Source: Actinomycetota bacterium (GTDB taxonomy: Bacteria > Actinomycetota > Actinomycetes > Propionibacteriales > Propionibacteriaceae). Taken from it: a stretch of 13,214 nt of DNA. Shown here piece by piece: positions 6,842-13,214 of the stretch. Within the stretch, counting starts at the first letter, position 1; each line of letters begins with the position of its first letter. The position numbers and the translations under genes were made by a program. The notes beneath the pieces are model-generated. The model was given only the letters and a program-made list of their open reading frames with translations, had not been told where the DNA came from and did no database searches. The DNA lies in NCBI GenBank assembly GCA_016213595.1, contig JACRAA010000279.1:1-13214 (forward strand). Direction: 5' to 3'.

Positions 6842-8149
6842 CTACTTCGCGTTCGCCGTCATCGAGTCGAGCGTCTTCTTCAGCGTCGTCGCGGACTGGA
6901 TCGGCGTCGTCGACTTGAACCGGACGTTCTGAAGCTCACGCGCCAGGGAGTTCTGGAAGTCGGAGGTCCCCTTGGGCTGGATCGCCGGAGCGGTCTTGAC
7001 CTCAGGCCGCACCTTCTCGAGCCACGCGATCACGTCCTTGTCGGTGGCCGTGAGCTTCGAGGCCATCGCGTCGAGCTCCGCCTTCGAGGAAGGCACCCCG
7101 CGGTTGACGAGCTGGATCGCTGCCGCGTCCGGGTCGTTGAGAAGGAAGTTCACGAAGGTCGCCGCGGCCTGCGGGTTCTTGGTCGTCGACGAGATCGACC
7201 AGAACATGCTGGCCTTGAGGAACAGCCCGTTGTCGCTCGCCTTCCCCGTGGTGGACGGGGGCCGGAGCATGACGATGTCGTCATGACCGCTCGACTTGCG
7301 AGCGTCACCGAGCTGGTTGGACCACGACCAGTAGAAGGCGGACCGGTTGGTGGAGAAGGCCTGCTGCTCGTAGCCGGCGGTGCCGTCCTCGGTCGCCTTG
7401 CTCGCCGAGAAGCCAGCGCCCGACTCCATGATGTCCACGTACATCTGGAGCCACTTGGCGCACGTCTCCGGCGTGAACCCGGCGCCCGTGTCCGAGTAGA
7501 GGTCCTCGCCCTGCTGGCGGAGGAAGATCGTGAGGTCCGCGTACGTTCCGCCCCCCGACAGGCCGACGACGCCGCCGCCCACCTTGTCGGAGACCTGCTT
7601 GCCCAGCTTCAGCATGTCGTCCCAGGTCCACGTGGTGTCATCGGGCAGCGAGACGCCCGCCTTGGCCAGGATGCTGGGGTTCGCGAACACGGCGAACGCG
7701 TTCGAGCCGGTGCTGGCGGCGTAGAGCTTCTTGTTCCAGCTGCCGGCCTGCTTGTCCGAGTCGGACAGCGACGAAAGGTCGAGGCCCTTCAGCGTGGAGA
7801 GGTCCATGAGGACTCCGCGGCCTCCATAGTCCGCGAGGTACTTCCCGTCCATGTTGATGACGTCGGGAGTGGACCTGCCGGCGACCATCGTGGCCAGCTT
7901 GTCCCAGTAGCCGCTCCACTCGGCCGGCTGCGACTGGACCTTGATGTTCGGCTGCTTCGTGGTGAAGACGTCGATCATCTGCTTGGTGAAGTTCTGGTAG
8001 AAGACAGGGCCCCAGAACGTGAAGGCGAGGGTTGCTGCTGCTGAGGACGAGGTCGACGCGCTGCCGGGGCCGCCGCACGCGGCGAGCAGCCCTAGCGCGG
8101 ACATGCCGGCTGCGGATGCAAACAGGCTTCTACGGGTGATGGGTGACAT
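6842..8149 (-). CDS. ABC-type sugar-binding lipoprotein, orphan (no adjacent permease)
   Basis: The 435-residue product is an extracellular solute-binding protein of the carbohydrate (UgpB/MalE-like) class. Residues 1-25 carry a twin-arginine-like signal (TRRSLFASAAG) and a lipobox LAAC with Cys25, so it is exported and anchored by lipid. A Ser/Ala-rich linker precedes the first strand LAFTFWG (41-47). The first domain follows: FTTKQPNIKVQSQPAEWSGYW (part), then STPDVINMDGKYLADY (about 93-108) and a sugar-contact-type region rich in Trp and Tyr. The length is typical. The start at ATG 8149 (MSPITRRS) is chosen over ATG 8203 because it opens the signal peptide and has GGAG 10-14 bases upstream. 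The gene lies between fba and purA with no permease, ATPase or sugar enzyme next to it. It may deliver to permeases elsewhere, perhaps those at 12608 onwards, but nothing here proves that. The substrate is unknown. Confidence 0.92.
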   Translation of the reverse strand: MSPITRRSLFASAAGMSALGLLAACGGPGSASTSSSAAATLAFTFWGPVFYQNFTKQMIDVFTTKQPNIKVQSQPAEWSGYWDKLATMVAGRSTPDVINMDGKYLADYGGRGVLMDLSTLKGLDLSSLSDSDKQAGSWNKKLYAASTGSNAFAVFANPSILAKAGVSLPDDTTWTWDDMLKLGKQVSDKVGGGVVGLSGGGTYADLTIFLRQQGEDLYSDTGAGFTPETCAKWLQMYVDIMESGAGFSASKATEDGTAGYEQQAFSTNRSAFYWSWSNQLGDARKSSGHDDIVMLRPPSTTGKASDNGLFLKASMFWSISSTTKNPQAAATFVNFLLNDPDAAAIQLVNRGVPSSKAELDAMASKLTATDKDVIAWLEKVRPEVKTAPAIQPKGTSDFQNSLARELQNVRFKSTTPIQSATTLKKTLDSMTANAK

Positions 8150-8234
8150 GGTGGCTCCGCTCCAAGGGGGTACGACTGTGGGCAGTCGGCCCACGGCGTG
8201 CATTCTCTGTCGCGCCCGGGGGAGAAGTAAAGGT

Positions 8235-8251
8235 TTCCACTACCGTTCCAC
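8235..8251. promoter_or_regulatory. Direct repeat of TTCCAC upstream of the orphan sugar-binding gene
   Basis: TTCCAC occurs at 8235-8240 and 8246-8251, 11 bp apart, about one helical turn, and 86-102 bases before the start of the minus-strand gene. On the gene's strand this reads GTGGAA twice. It could be a binding site for a regulator; alone it is weak evidence. Confidence 0.25.
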
Positions 8252-8292
8252 CAATGTGCCTCCGGCAAGCAGCTATGCTCTCTGGGCTGTTC

Positions 8293-8310
8293 CGGGAAAG
8301 CGCAGTCCCG
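8293..8310. promoter_or_regulatory. LacI-type operator candidate upstream of the orphan sugar-binding gene
   Basis: CGGGAAAGCGCAGTCCCG is an 18-bp near-palindrome with a central GC/CG step, 7 of 9 half-site positions matching. This is the general shape of LacI-family operators. It lies about 145 bases before the ATG at 8149 in the 310-base gap behind purA. It does not match the TCGAAGCGCTTCGA operators of the LacI gene at 10114, so a different regulator is implied. The rest of the gap (about 8150-8367) shows no gene; TTGCCG with a weak downstream -10 is the only promoter-like sign I see. Confidence 0.4.
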
Positions 8311-8367
8311 ATCTGGAGACACCGAACCAGTCGTCACCCCTAGTCAGAGCAGGGTCAGGGCGCGGGA

Positions 8368-8411
8368 GGGTCTCTGGTGAGACGCCAACCTTCCGGCGCC
8401 TCACCAGACCC
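8368..8411. terminator. Long hairpin behind purA, probable terminator
   Basis: The arms CTGGTGAG-A-CGCC (8374-8386) and GGCG-C-CTCACCAG (8395-8407) form 12 pairs with one A-C mismatch and an 8-base loop. GGGT (8368-8371) and ACCC (8408-8411) extend it past a 2-base bulge. A second small hairpin, CCTGG-caac-CCAGG (8430-8443), lies closer to the purA stop. Together they separate purA from the sugar-binding gene downstream on the same strand. There is no T-tract, and a regulatory RNA role for the downstream gene is not excluded. Confidence 0.65.
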
Positions 8412-8459
8412 AGGAAGCGGACGGCAAGACCTGGCAACCCAGGCCCGGAACTCGAACGA

Positions 8460-9743
8460 TCAGAGCAGGTCGTGGAGGTGGATCTGCTGCTCCCGGTCGG
8501 GACCGACACCGATGCCGGAGATCCGCGTGCCGATGAGCTCCTCGAGGCGACGCACGTACGCCTGGGTAGCCGCTGGCAGCTGCGAGAACTCGCGGCATCC
8601 CGTGATGTCCTCGGTCCAGCCGTCGAGGTACTCGTACACCGGCTTCGCATGGTGAAGGTCCGACTGGTTCATCGGCATGACCTCGTGGCGCGTGCCGTTC
8701 ACGTCGTACGCGACGACGACGGGGAGCTTCTCCCAGCCGGTCAGCACGTCCAGCTTCGTCAGGACGATGTCGGTGACGGCGTTGACCCGTACGGCCTGCT
8801 CGACCACGAGCGCGTCGAACCAGCCGCAGCGGCGGGGACGACCGGTGGTGGTGCCGAACTCGGCACCCGCCTGGCGGAGCTGCTCCCCGACGTCGTCCAG
8901 CAGCTCGCCCGGGAAGGGGCCTTCACCGACGCGGGTCGTGTAGGCCTTCGCGATGCCGACGACACGGTCGATACGCGTGGGGCCGATACCTGATCCCGTA
9001 CAGGCTCCTGCCGCGATCGGGTTCGAGCTCGTGACGTACGGGTAGGTGCCGAAGTCCACGTCGAGGTGGTGGGCCTGGGCGCCCTCGAGCAGGACGACCT
9101 TGCCGGCGTCGAGCGCCCGGTTGAGCAGCAGCGACACGTCCGTGACCATCGGGCGGAGGCGCTCGGCGTGGGCCAGCAGGCGTTCCGTGATCTCGGTCGC
9201 GTCGATCGTGGGACGGTTGTAGATCTTCACGAGGAGCTGGTTCTTCTGCTCCAGCGACGCCTCGACCTTCTGGGCCAGGATCTTCGGGTCGAACAGGTCC
9301 TGGATGCGCAGCCCGATCCGGTTGACCTTGTCGGCATAGGCGGGGCCGACGCCGCGGCCGGTCGTTCCGATCTTCCGGTTCCCGAGGAAGCGCTCGGTGA
9401 CCTTGTCGATGACCTGGTGGTACGCGGTGATGATGTGGGCGTTCGCGCTGATCAGCACGCGGCCAGCATCGATGCCGCGTGCGGTGAGGGCGTCGATCTC
9501 CGAGAACAGGACGTCGAGGTCGACCACGACCCCGTTGCCGATCACGGGCGTACAGGTGGGGTTGAGGATGCCGGACGGGAGGAGGTGGAGCGCGTACTTC
9601 TCGCCCCCGACGACGACCGTGTGGCCGGCGTTGTTGCCGCCCGAGTAGCGGACCACGTAGTCGACGCGGTCGCCGAGCTGGTCCGTCGCCTTGCCCTTGC
9701 CCTCGTCGCCCCACTGGGTGCCGATCACGATGATCGCCGGCAT
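8460..9743 (-). CDS. purA: Adenylosuccinate synthetase
   Basis: The enzyme joins IMP and aspartate using GTP to form adenylosuccinate, the first committed step to AMP, in the cytosol. The 427-residue product is full length. Positions match the E. coli numbering: GDEGKGK (12-18) with the catalytic Asp13, NNAGHT with His41, KIGTTGRGVGPAY (124-136) for IMP binding, the loop TTTGRPRR (298-305) that takes the aspartate, TKLDVL (329-334) for the guanine base, and GVGPDR (412-417). The stretch EGAQAHHLDVDFGTYPYV (220-237) keeps the fold but has AHH and F where EGAQGTLLDVDHGTYP is more usual. The start at ATG 9743 (MPAIIVIGTQWG) fits the family; a GAGAGG/GAGGG lies 8-13 bases upstream. An upstream in-frame ATG (9815) would add 24 unlikely residues. 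The leader is about 90 bases with a hairpin. Confidence 0.98.
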   Translation of the reverse strand: MPAIIVIGTQWGDEGKGKATDQLGDRVDYVVRYSGGNNAGHTVVVGGEKYALHLLPSGILNPTCTPVIGNGVVVDLDVLFSEIDALTARGIDAGRVLISANAHIITAYHQVIDKVTERFLGNRKIGTTGRGVGPAYADKVNRIGLRIQDLFDPKILAQKVEASLEQKNQLLVKIYNRPTIDATEITERLLAHAERLRPMVTDVSLLLNRALDAGKVVLLEGAQAHHLDVDFGTYPYVTSSNPIAAGACTGSGIGPTRIDRVVGIAKAYTTRVGEGPFPGELLDDVGEQLRQAGAEFGTTTGRPRRCGWFDALVVEQAVRVNAVTDIVLTKLDVLTGWEKLPVVVAYDVNGTRHEVMPMNQSDLHHAKPVYEYLDGWTEDITGCREFSQLPAATQAYVRRLEELIGTRISGIGVGPDREQQIHLHDLL

Positions 9744-9804
9744 GTCTCGCCCTCTCTGTCGGCGGACGGCGCGAGTGTCGCGGCATCGCGGCCCCCACAC
9801 GAAT

Positions 9805-9828
9805 GCCCAGGACATGACTGTCCCGGGC
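9805..9828 (-). promoter_or_regulatory. Hairpin in the purA leader
   Basis: GCCC-A-GGACA (9805-9814), loop TGAC, then TGTCC-C-GGGC (9819-9828) give 9 pairs with one A-C mismatch. On the minus strand this lies 62-85 bases before the purA start and just inside the predicted transcript. It could affect mRNA stability or be a regulatory leader. It does not match a purine riboswitch that I know. Confidence 0.4.
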
Positions 9829-9840
9829 TCTTACGGCCGT

Positions 9841-9846
9841 ACTCTA
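9841..9846 (-). promoter_or_regulatory. Putative -10 box of purA, flanked by palindromes
   Basis: On the minus strand the sequence reads TAGAGT, a TANNNT -10 element, predicting a start of transcription near 9834 and a leader of about 90 bases. A perfect 10-bp palindrome, TACGGCCGTA (9832-9841), covers the predicted start, and a 7-bp inverted repeat GCGGGCT-cgc-AGCCCGC (9853-9869) covers the -35 region, where no good -35 hexamer is seen. Both could be repressor or activator sites. Between 9870 and 10030 I see no gene and no convincing element. Confidence 0.4.
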
Positions 9847-10032
9847 CCGCAGGCGGGCTCGCAGCCCGCTGGTGGCGACCTCGTGCGGGACCCCGTCGCA
9901 CACGTGCGTTGACGTAGGACCGCTGTTGCTCGGCACCTGACAATCACTTTCACGGCAGGACACACGGTCACAGGGCGGGCCGATCGCCTTGTGGCTTCCC
10001 CACCTGACGTAGAGGTTCTCACAAGCCCCCCC

Positions 10033-10061
10033 TTGACAGGATTTGTCTGAGACGCGACGAT
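10033..10061 (+). promoter_or_regulatory. Sigma-70-type promoter of the LacI-regulator operon
   Basis: TTGACA (10033-10038) is a consensus -35. After a 17-bp spacer comes GACGAT (10056-10061), an acceptable actinobacterial -10. The start of transcription would fall near 10068, inside the first operator. Confidence 0.7.
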
Positions 10062-10064
10062 ATC

Positions 10065-10095
10065 CATCGAAGCGGTTCGTCGAAGCGCTTCGATG
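10065..10095. promoter_or_regulatory. Two abutting LacI-type operators
   Basis: TCGAAGCGCTTCGA (10080-10093) is a perfect 14-bp palindrome with the central CG step of LacI-family sites. TCGAAGCGGTTCGT (10067-10080) is a second, imperfect copy with its first base 13 bp upstream of that of the other, sharing position 10080. The flanks CATCGAAGCG (10065-10074) and CGCTTCGATG (10086-10095) make the whole block an inverted repeat. It begins 3 bases after the -10 box, so bound repressor would block initiation. The regulator gene starts 18 bases later, so autoregulation is expected. Confidence 0.85.
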
Positions 10096-10100
10096 CTTCC

Positions 10101-10110
10101 AAGGAGGTGA
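10101..10110 (+). promoter_or_regulatory. Near-perfect Shine-Dalgarno of the LacI-family gene
   Basis: AAGGAGGTGA matches the 16S rRNA tail over ten bases and ends 3 bases before the ATG at 10114 (AGGAGG core 7 bases before it). This is unusually strong for a repressor gene and fixes the start. Confidence 0.85.
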
Positions 10111-10113
10111 GCG

Positions 10114-11151
10114 ATGGCAACCATCACGGATGTGGCCCGGGTGGCTGGTGTGTCGGTCTCGACCGTGTCGTACGCCATCTCAGGTGCGCGGCCGATCCGT
10201 CCCGAGACCCGGGAGCGCATCCAGGCGGCGATGGACACCCTCGGCTTCCAGCCCAACGCCATGGCCCGCTCCCTGGCCTCGCGCCGCAGCCTCGTCCTCG
10301 CGCTGATCTATCCCCAGATCGCCGGCATCGGCGGGACCGCGGGGGAGTTCGTGCAGGCCGTGGCGGAGCGGTCGAAGGAGGCCGGGTACCAGCTCGTGCT
10401 GTGGCCCTTCCGCGCTGACCAGGCCCACGACATCCGAAACCTGGCGCGGCAGGGGATGGCCGATGGGGTCCTGCTCATGGAGGTCTGCCTCGACGACGAG
10501 AGGATCGACGTCCTTGAGGCGGCGCATGTGCCGTACGCCATGATCGGCCGTACGCGCGACGTGACCCAGCGCCCGAGCGTCGACATCGACTTCGCCGCGA
10601 CGATGGCGAAGGCCCTCGAGCACCTCGTGGGGCTCGGCCACACCCACATCGCCTTCGTGAACCACTCGTCCGAGCAGGTCGACGCCGGGTACGGGCCTGC
10701 GGTCCGCACGGCCGCCGCCTTCGACGAGCTCATGACCGGACGCGGTCTCGTACCCCTGTCCCGGACCTGCGACGACTCGCCGGTCGCGGGCCGCGCCGTC
10801 ACCGCCGAGATTCTCGCCACGGACCCGGAACTGACGGCCATCATCACCATGAACGAGCTCGCCACGTTCGGCGTCTACGCCGAGCTCGCGTCCCGTGGCC
10901 TCGCGATCCCGAGCGGCGTGTCCGTGCTTGGCATCGTCACCTCACCGGGGGTGGGCACGCTGAGCTACCCCCCGCTCACGACGATGCACTCCCCTGGCGC
11001 CGAGCTCGGACGGCTTGCCGTCGACTGTCTGCTCAGCCAGCTCGACCCGGCGCGAACGCCGGTCCCCAATCAACTCATCCCCTGCGTCCTCGAACCAGGG
11101 ATGAGCATCGGTCCAGCCAGGACCGATCAGGGCAGCCCCAAACGCCCGTGA
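10114..11151 (+). CDS. LacI-family transcriptional repressor of a sugar-uptake operon
   Basis: The 345-residue product is a standard-length LacI/GalR regulator. Residues 1-25 form the helix-turn-helix (ITDVARVAGVSVSTVSYAIS); the recognition helix has TVSYAIS in place of the common TVSRVLN. The hinge is FQPNAMARSLASRRS (45-59), with the paired residues that enter the minor groove at a central CG. The periplasmic-binding-like sensor domain runs from about 60 (VLALIYPQIAGIGG) to 335, with ADGVLLMEV (116-124), SVDIDF (155-160), GHTHIAFVNH (175-184), AIITMNE (242-248) and YPPLTTMHSPGAELGRLAV (285-303). It should bind the two operators in front of its own gene and let go when a sugar or sugar derivative binds. 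The binding-protein gene starts 34 bases downstream with no terminator or separate promoter seen, so both are probably one operon. The inducer is not deducible from sequence. Confidence 0.95.
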   Translation: MATITDVARVAGVSVSTVSYAISGARPIRPETRERIQAAMDTLGFQPNAMARSLASRRSLVLALIYPQIAGIGGTAGEFVQAVAERSKEAGYQLVLWPFRADQAHDIRNLARQGMADGVLLMEVCLDDERIDVLEAAHVPYAMIGRTRDVTQRPSVDIDFAATMAKALEHLVGLGHTHIAFVNHSSEQVDAGYGPAVRTAAAFDELMTGRGLVPLSRTCDDSPVAGRAVTAEILATDPELTAIITMNELATFGVYAELASRGLAIPSGVSVLGIVTSPGVGTLSYPPLTTMHSPGAELGRLAVDCLLSQLDPARTPVPNQLIPCVLEPGMSIGPARTDQGSPKRP

Positions 11152-11185
11152 CCGCCGGCCTCCCGGCCCACTGAAAGGACACGCA

Positions 11186-12520
11186 ATGAAGCGCATCAAG
11201 GCCGTCCCCCTGGACCGCCGCCACTTCCTGGCCCTCACCGGCGCCGGCCTGAGCGCCGTCGCTCTGGGCGCGGCCGGCTGCAGCAGCACTGCCCCGACGA
11301 CGAGCAGCTCCGCCAACGCCACGCCTCGTACCTTCACCATCTGGGACTACGAGTCCGCCGACTCCGCGATGGGACAGGCCTGGGCGAAGGCCGTCGAGCT
11401 CTTCAAGGCCAAGCACCCGGAGGTGACGGTCAAGCGCGAGGCGCAGACCTTCGAGCAGATCCAGAAGAACGCGAAGATCGTTCTCACGGGCGACTCGGTG
11501 CCTGACGTCATGGAGTACAACAAGGGCAACGCCACGGCTGGCCAACTGGCCGCCCAGGGCCTGATCGTCTCGCTCACGGACGCCGCAAAGCACTACGGCT
11601 GGGACACCAAGCTCGCCGGCTCGCTGGCGACGACGGCCAAGTACAGCGACAAGGGCCTCATGGGCTCCGGCGAGTGGTTCGGCGTCCCGAACTACGGCGA
11701 GTTCGTCGGCGTCTACTACAACAAGGACATGTTCGCCGCGGCCGGGGTGACCATCCCGACGACGTTGGACGAGTTCGTCAAGGTCATGGACGTCTTCAAG
11801 GCCAAGGGCGTCACGCCGCTGGCGACAGCCGGAGCCGAGTATCCGCTCGGGCAGCTGTGGTACGAGCTCGTGCTGTCCCAGGGCGACCGCTCCTTCGTCA
11901 ACTCGTACGAGCTGTTCAAGAGCGACGTGGACTTCGCCGGGTCCGTGATGACCGGCGGAAGCCAGATTCTCAAGGACTGGATCGCGAAGGGGTACATCGC
12001 CAACAACGTCGGCGCGCTCAAGGCCGAGGACATGGGCGTCTCCTTCATCCAGGGCAAGGCCCCGATGATGGTTTCCGGTTCCTGGTGGTTCGGTCGCCTC
12101 GTCACGGAGATGAAGGCCGGCTGGGGGATGTTCACGTTCCCGGGCAACAAGCTCCACCCGGGGTCCTCGGGCAACCTGTGGGTCGTGCCGACCAAGGCCA
12201 AGAACGCCGACCTGGCGAAGGAGTTCATCGACCTCACGTTGAGCGCGGACGTGCAGGACGTCCTTGCCCAGAAGGGTGGCCTCCCTGTCGCCTCGAGCGC
12301 GACAGCCAGCGACCCCAAGGTTGCGGACCTCACGAAGAGCTTCTCGTCGATCCTCGCCCAGGACGGCCTGGCCTTCTACCCCGACTGGCCAGTCCCCGGC
12401 TACTACGACGTCATCGTCGCGCAGCTCCAGGGCCTCGCGAACGGCAAGGACGTCAAGACGACTCTCGACGGACTCGGCAAGGCGTACTCCGACGGCAAGA
12501 AGGACCTGCTCAAGGGCTAG
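11186..12520 (+). CDS. ABC-type sugar-binding lipoprotein of the LacI-regulated importer
   Basis: The 444-residue product is an extracellular carbohydrate-binding protein (MalE/UgpB class) that captures the sugar for the permease encoded next. The signal region has a twin-arginine-like LDRRHFLALTGAG (9-21), a hydrophobic core and a lipobox ending AAGC with Cys32; a Ser/Thr-rich tether (33-47) follows. The mature part starts RTFTIWDYES (48-57). Conserved class features include SVPDVMEYNKGN (104-115), an EWFGVPNY...VYYNKDMFAAAG block in the first half and APMMVSGSWWFG, whose Trp pair is a likely sugar-stacking surface. AAAGGA (11174-11179) lies 6 bases before the ATG. The protein is paired with the repressor and permease in gene order regulator, binding protein, permease, typical for actinobacterial oligosaccharide importers. 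It is not closely similar to the orphan binding protein at 6842-8149. The substrate is unknown; an oligosaccharide is likely. Confidence 0.95.
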   Translation: MKRIKAVPLDRRHFLALTGAGLSAVALGAAGCSSTAPTTSSSANATPRTFTIWDYESADSAMGQAWAKAVELFKAKHPEVTVKREAQTFEQIQKNAKIVLTGDSVPDVMEYNKGNATAGQLAAQGLIVSLTDAAKHYGWDTKLAGSLATTAKYSDKGLMGSGEWFGVPNYGEFVGVYYNKDMFAAAGVTIPTTLDEFVKVMDVFKAKGVTPLATAGAEYPLGQLWYELVLSQGDRSFVNSYELFKSDVDFAGSVMTGGSQILKDWIAKGYIANNVGALKAEDMGVSFIQGKAPMMVSGSWWFGRLVTEMKAGWGMFTFPGNKLHPGSSGNLWVVPTKAKNADLAKEFIDLTLSADVQDVLAQKGGLPVASSATASDPKVADLTKSFSSILAQDGLAFYPDWPVPGYYDVIVAQLQGLANGKDVKTTLDGLGKAYSDGKKDLLKG

Positions 12521-12534
12521 CCCCTCGACGTGCT

Positions 12535-12556
12535 GGGGCGGTCGCCCGACCGCCCC
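12535..12556 (+). terminator. Intra-operon hairpin between binding protein and permease
   Basis: GGGGCGGTCG (12535-12544) and CGACCGCCCC (12547-12556) are a perfect 10-bp inverted repeat with 2 central bases; in RNA the loop would open to about 4-6 bases. It begins 14 bases after the binding-protein stop and the permease starts 52 bases further on. In ABC importers such hairpins act as partial terminators or 3'-end stabilisers, giving far more binding protein than permease. No T-tract follows, which fits read-through. Confidence 0.75.
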
Positions 12557-12607
12557 TGCCACGCCGATCATCCGCCTGACACACGACCGACAACGAAGGA
12601 GAGCGCC

Positions 12608-13214
12608 ATGGCTGCAACCGCACGGCGTCGCCGCGCACCCTGGGTGGGCTACCTGCCGTACCTCCTGCCGGGCCTGACCGCCTTCGGGGTCGTCATCGGC
12701 TACCCGCTGGCCATGAACCTGTACTACAGCCTCTTCCGCTGGAAGGGCGGCCTGGCGAAGATGAACTGGTACGGGCTCGGCAACTACGTGGACCTGCTCT
12801 CCGACGACGCGTTCTGGGTGTCGTTCCGGAACTCGGTCTCCATGGTCGTCTCGATGGTCGTCGTGCCGACCCTCATCGGTCTCGTCCTCGCAGCCGCCCT
12901 GTTCGACTACCTCGGACGGCGGTTCGGGACGCGGGTCGCCGCCGTGCTGCGAGCCACCTACTATCTGCCCCAGATCCTCCCCGTCGCCGTCGCCGGTGTG
13001 GTGTGGAACTGGATCCTCAACGCCCAGACAGGCGCCGTCAACGTCGTGCTGTCCGGTCTCGGGGTCTCCAACCCTCCAGACTGGCTGGGCAACCCCGCCC
13101 TGGCGATGCCGACCGTGATGCTGGTGCTGATCTGGGTCCAGATCGGCTACCCGGTCGTCATCTTCATGGCGGCGCTGCAGCGCGTCGACCCTGAGCTGTA
13201 CGAGGCGGCCGAGC
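12608..13214 (+). CDS. ABC sugar-importer permease, MalF/UgpA type (cut by window end)
   Basis: The frame is open from ATG 12608 to the window end, 202 codons. A basic N-terminus (ATARRRRAPW) precedes a first membrane segment at about 12-35 (GYLPYLLPGLTAFGVVIGYPL), typical of MalF/UgpA-like subunits; LYYSLFRWKG and WYGLGNYVDLL (54-64) form the usual external stretch. Further segments lie near 77-99, 111-138 (YYLPQILPVAVAGVVWNWIL, in part) and 165-189. The sequence ends in RVDPELYEAAE, the start of the EAA loop that docks to the ATPase, so about 80-100 residues should be missing. AAGGAG (12596-12601) lies 6 bases before the ATG. It follows the binding protein after an intra-operon hairpin. A second permease (MalG/UgpE type) is expected beyond the edge; the ATPase is often encoded elsewhere (MsiK-like) in actinobacteria. 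Confidence 0.95.
   Translation, partial: MAATARRRRAPWVGYLPYLLPGLTAFGVVIGYPLAMNLYYSLFRWKGGLAKMNWYGLGNYVDLLSDDAFWVSFRNSVSMVVSMVVVPTLIGLVLAAALFDYLGRRFGTRVAAVLRATYYLPQILPVAVAGVVWNWILNAQTGAVNVVLSGLGVSNPPDWLGNPALAMPTVMLVLIWVQIGYPVVIFMAALQRVDPELYEAAE

Noticed and set aside
6764..8044. Long plus-strand open frame opposite the orphan binding protein
   Set aside because: It is antisense to a protein with signal peptide and family features; beyond its first ~26 codons it is Arg/Gly/Leu-rich and typical of GC-rich shadow frames.
8344..8469. Direct repeat TCAGAGCAGG at 8344-8353 and at the purA stop (8460-8469)
   Set aside because: Ten bases of GC-rich identity with no matching flanks; likely chance rather than a duplicated gene end.
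9870..10030. Additional promoter or small gene between purA and the LacI-family gene
   Set aside because: TTGACG (9909-9914) and GACAAT (9939-9944) have a 24-bp spacer, and no open frame with a ribosome-binding site is seen.
11075..12571. 498-codon minus-strand open frame opposite the second binding protein
   Set aside because: Composition (Arg, Val, Gly, Asp-rich, no recognisable domain) fits a shadow of the plus-strand gene, which has a lipobox, ribosome-binding site and family match.

Overview
The window comes from a high-GC actinobacterium. By eye the sequence is about two-thirds or more G+C, third codon positions are almost all G or C, several genes appear leaderless behind TANNNT-type -10 boxes, and both sugar-binding lipoproteins carry twin-arginine-like signals. 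The neighbourhoods (asd, proC, class II fba, purA) are chromosomal housekeeping, with accessory genes at the left end and a carbohydrate-uptake locus at the right end. I cannot place it more finely than Actinomycetota; Micrococcales or Propionibacteriales is a guess.

Left region (1-2367): the start of a lipoprotein gene on the minus strand (cut by the window edge), a class I SAM-dependent methyltransferase on the minus strand, and, divergent from it, a solitary gene joining an AbiEi-type winged-helix N-terminus to a Vsr/DUF559-like nuclease C-terminus. Two copies of a near-palindromic CTGTCCACAGG motif lie in the divergent intergenic region. Directly behind the nuclease stop codon is a cluster of four copies of a ~21-bp motif, two on each strand, symmetric about position 2256. 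This nuclease-plus-repeat unit is the best candidate for something undescribed.

Middle region (2368-6766): a CPBP-family membrane protease, then asd and proC overlapping by 4 bp (aspartate-semialdehyde dehydrogenase and pyrroline-5-carboxylate reductase), a two-helix membrane protein with a cytoplasmic C-terminal domain, and class II fructose-bisphosphate aldolase ending in a strong UUCG-capped terminator.

Right region (6842-13214): on the minus strand, purA is followed by an orphan ABC sugar-binding lipoprotein with no permease beside it. On the plus strand, a LacI-family repressor gene has a -35/-10 promoter, two abutting operators and a near-perfect Shine-Dalgarno sequence. It is followed by a second sugar-binding lipoprotein and the first permease of an ABC sugar importer (cut by the window end). 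A 10-bp inverted repeat between binding protein and permease probably sets their unequal expression. The likely logic is that a sugar or its derivative releases the repressor, inducing its own operon of binding protein and permeases. The second permease, any glycosidase and the ATPase are not in view.
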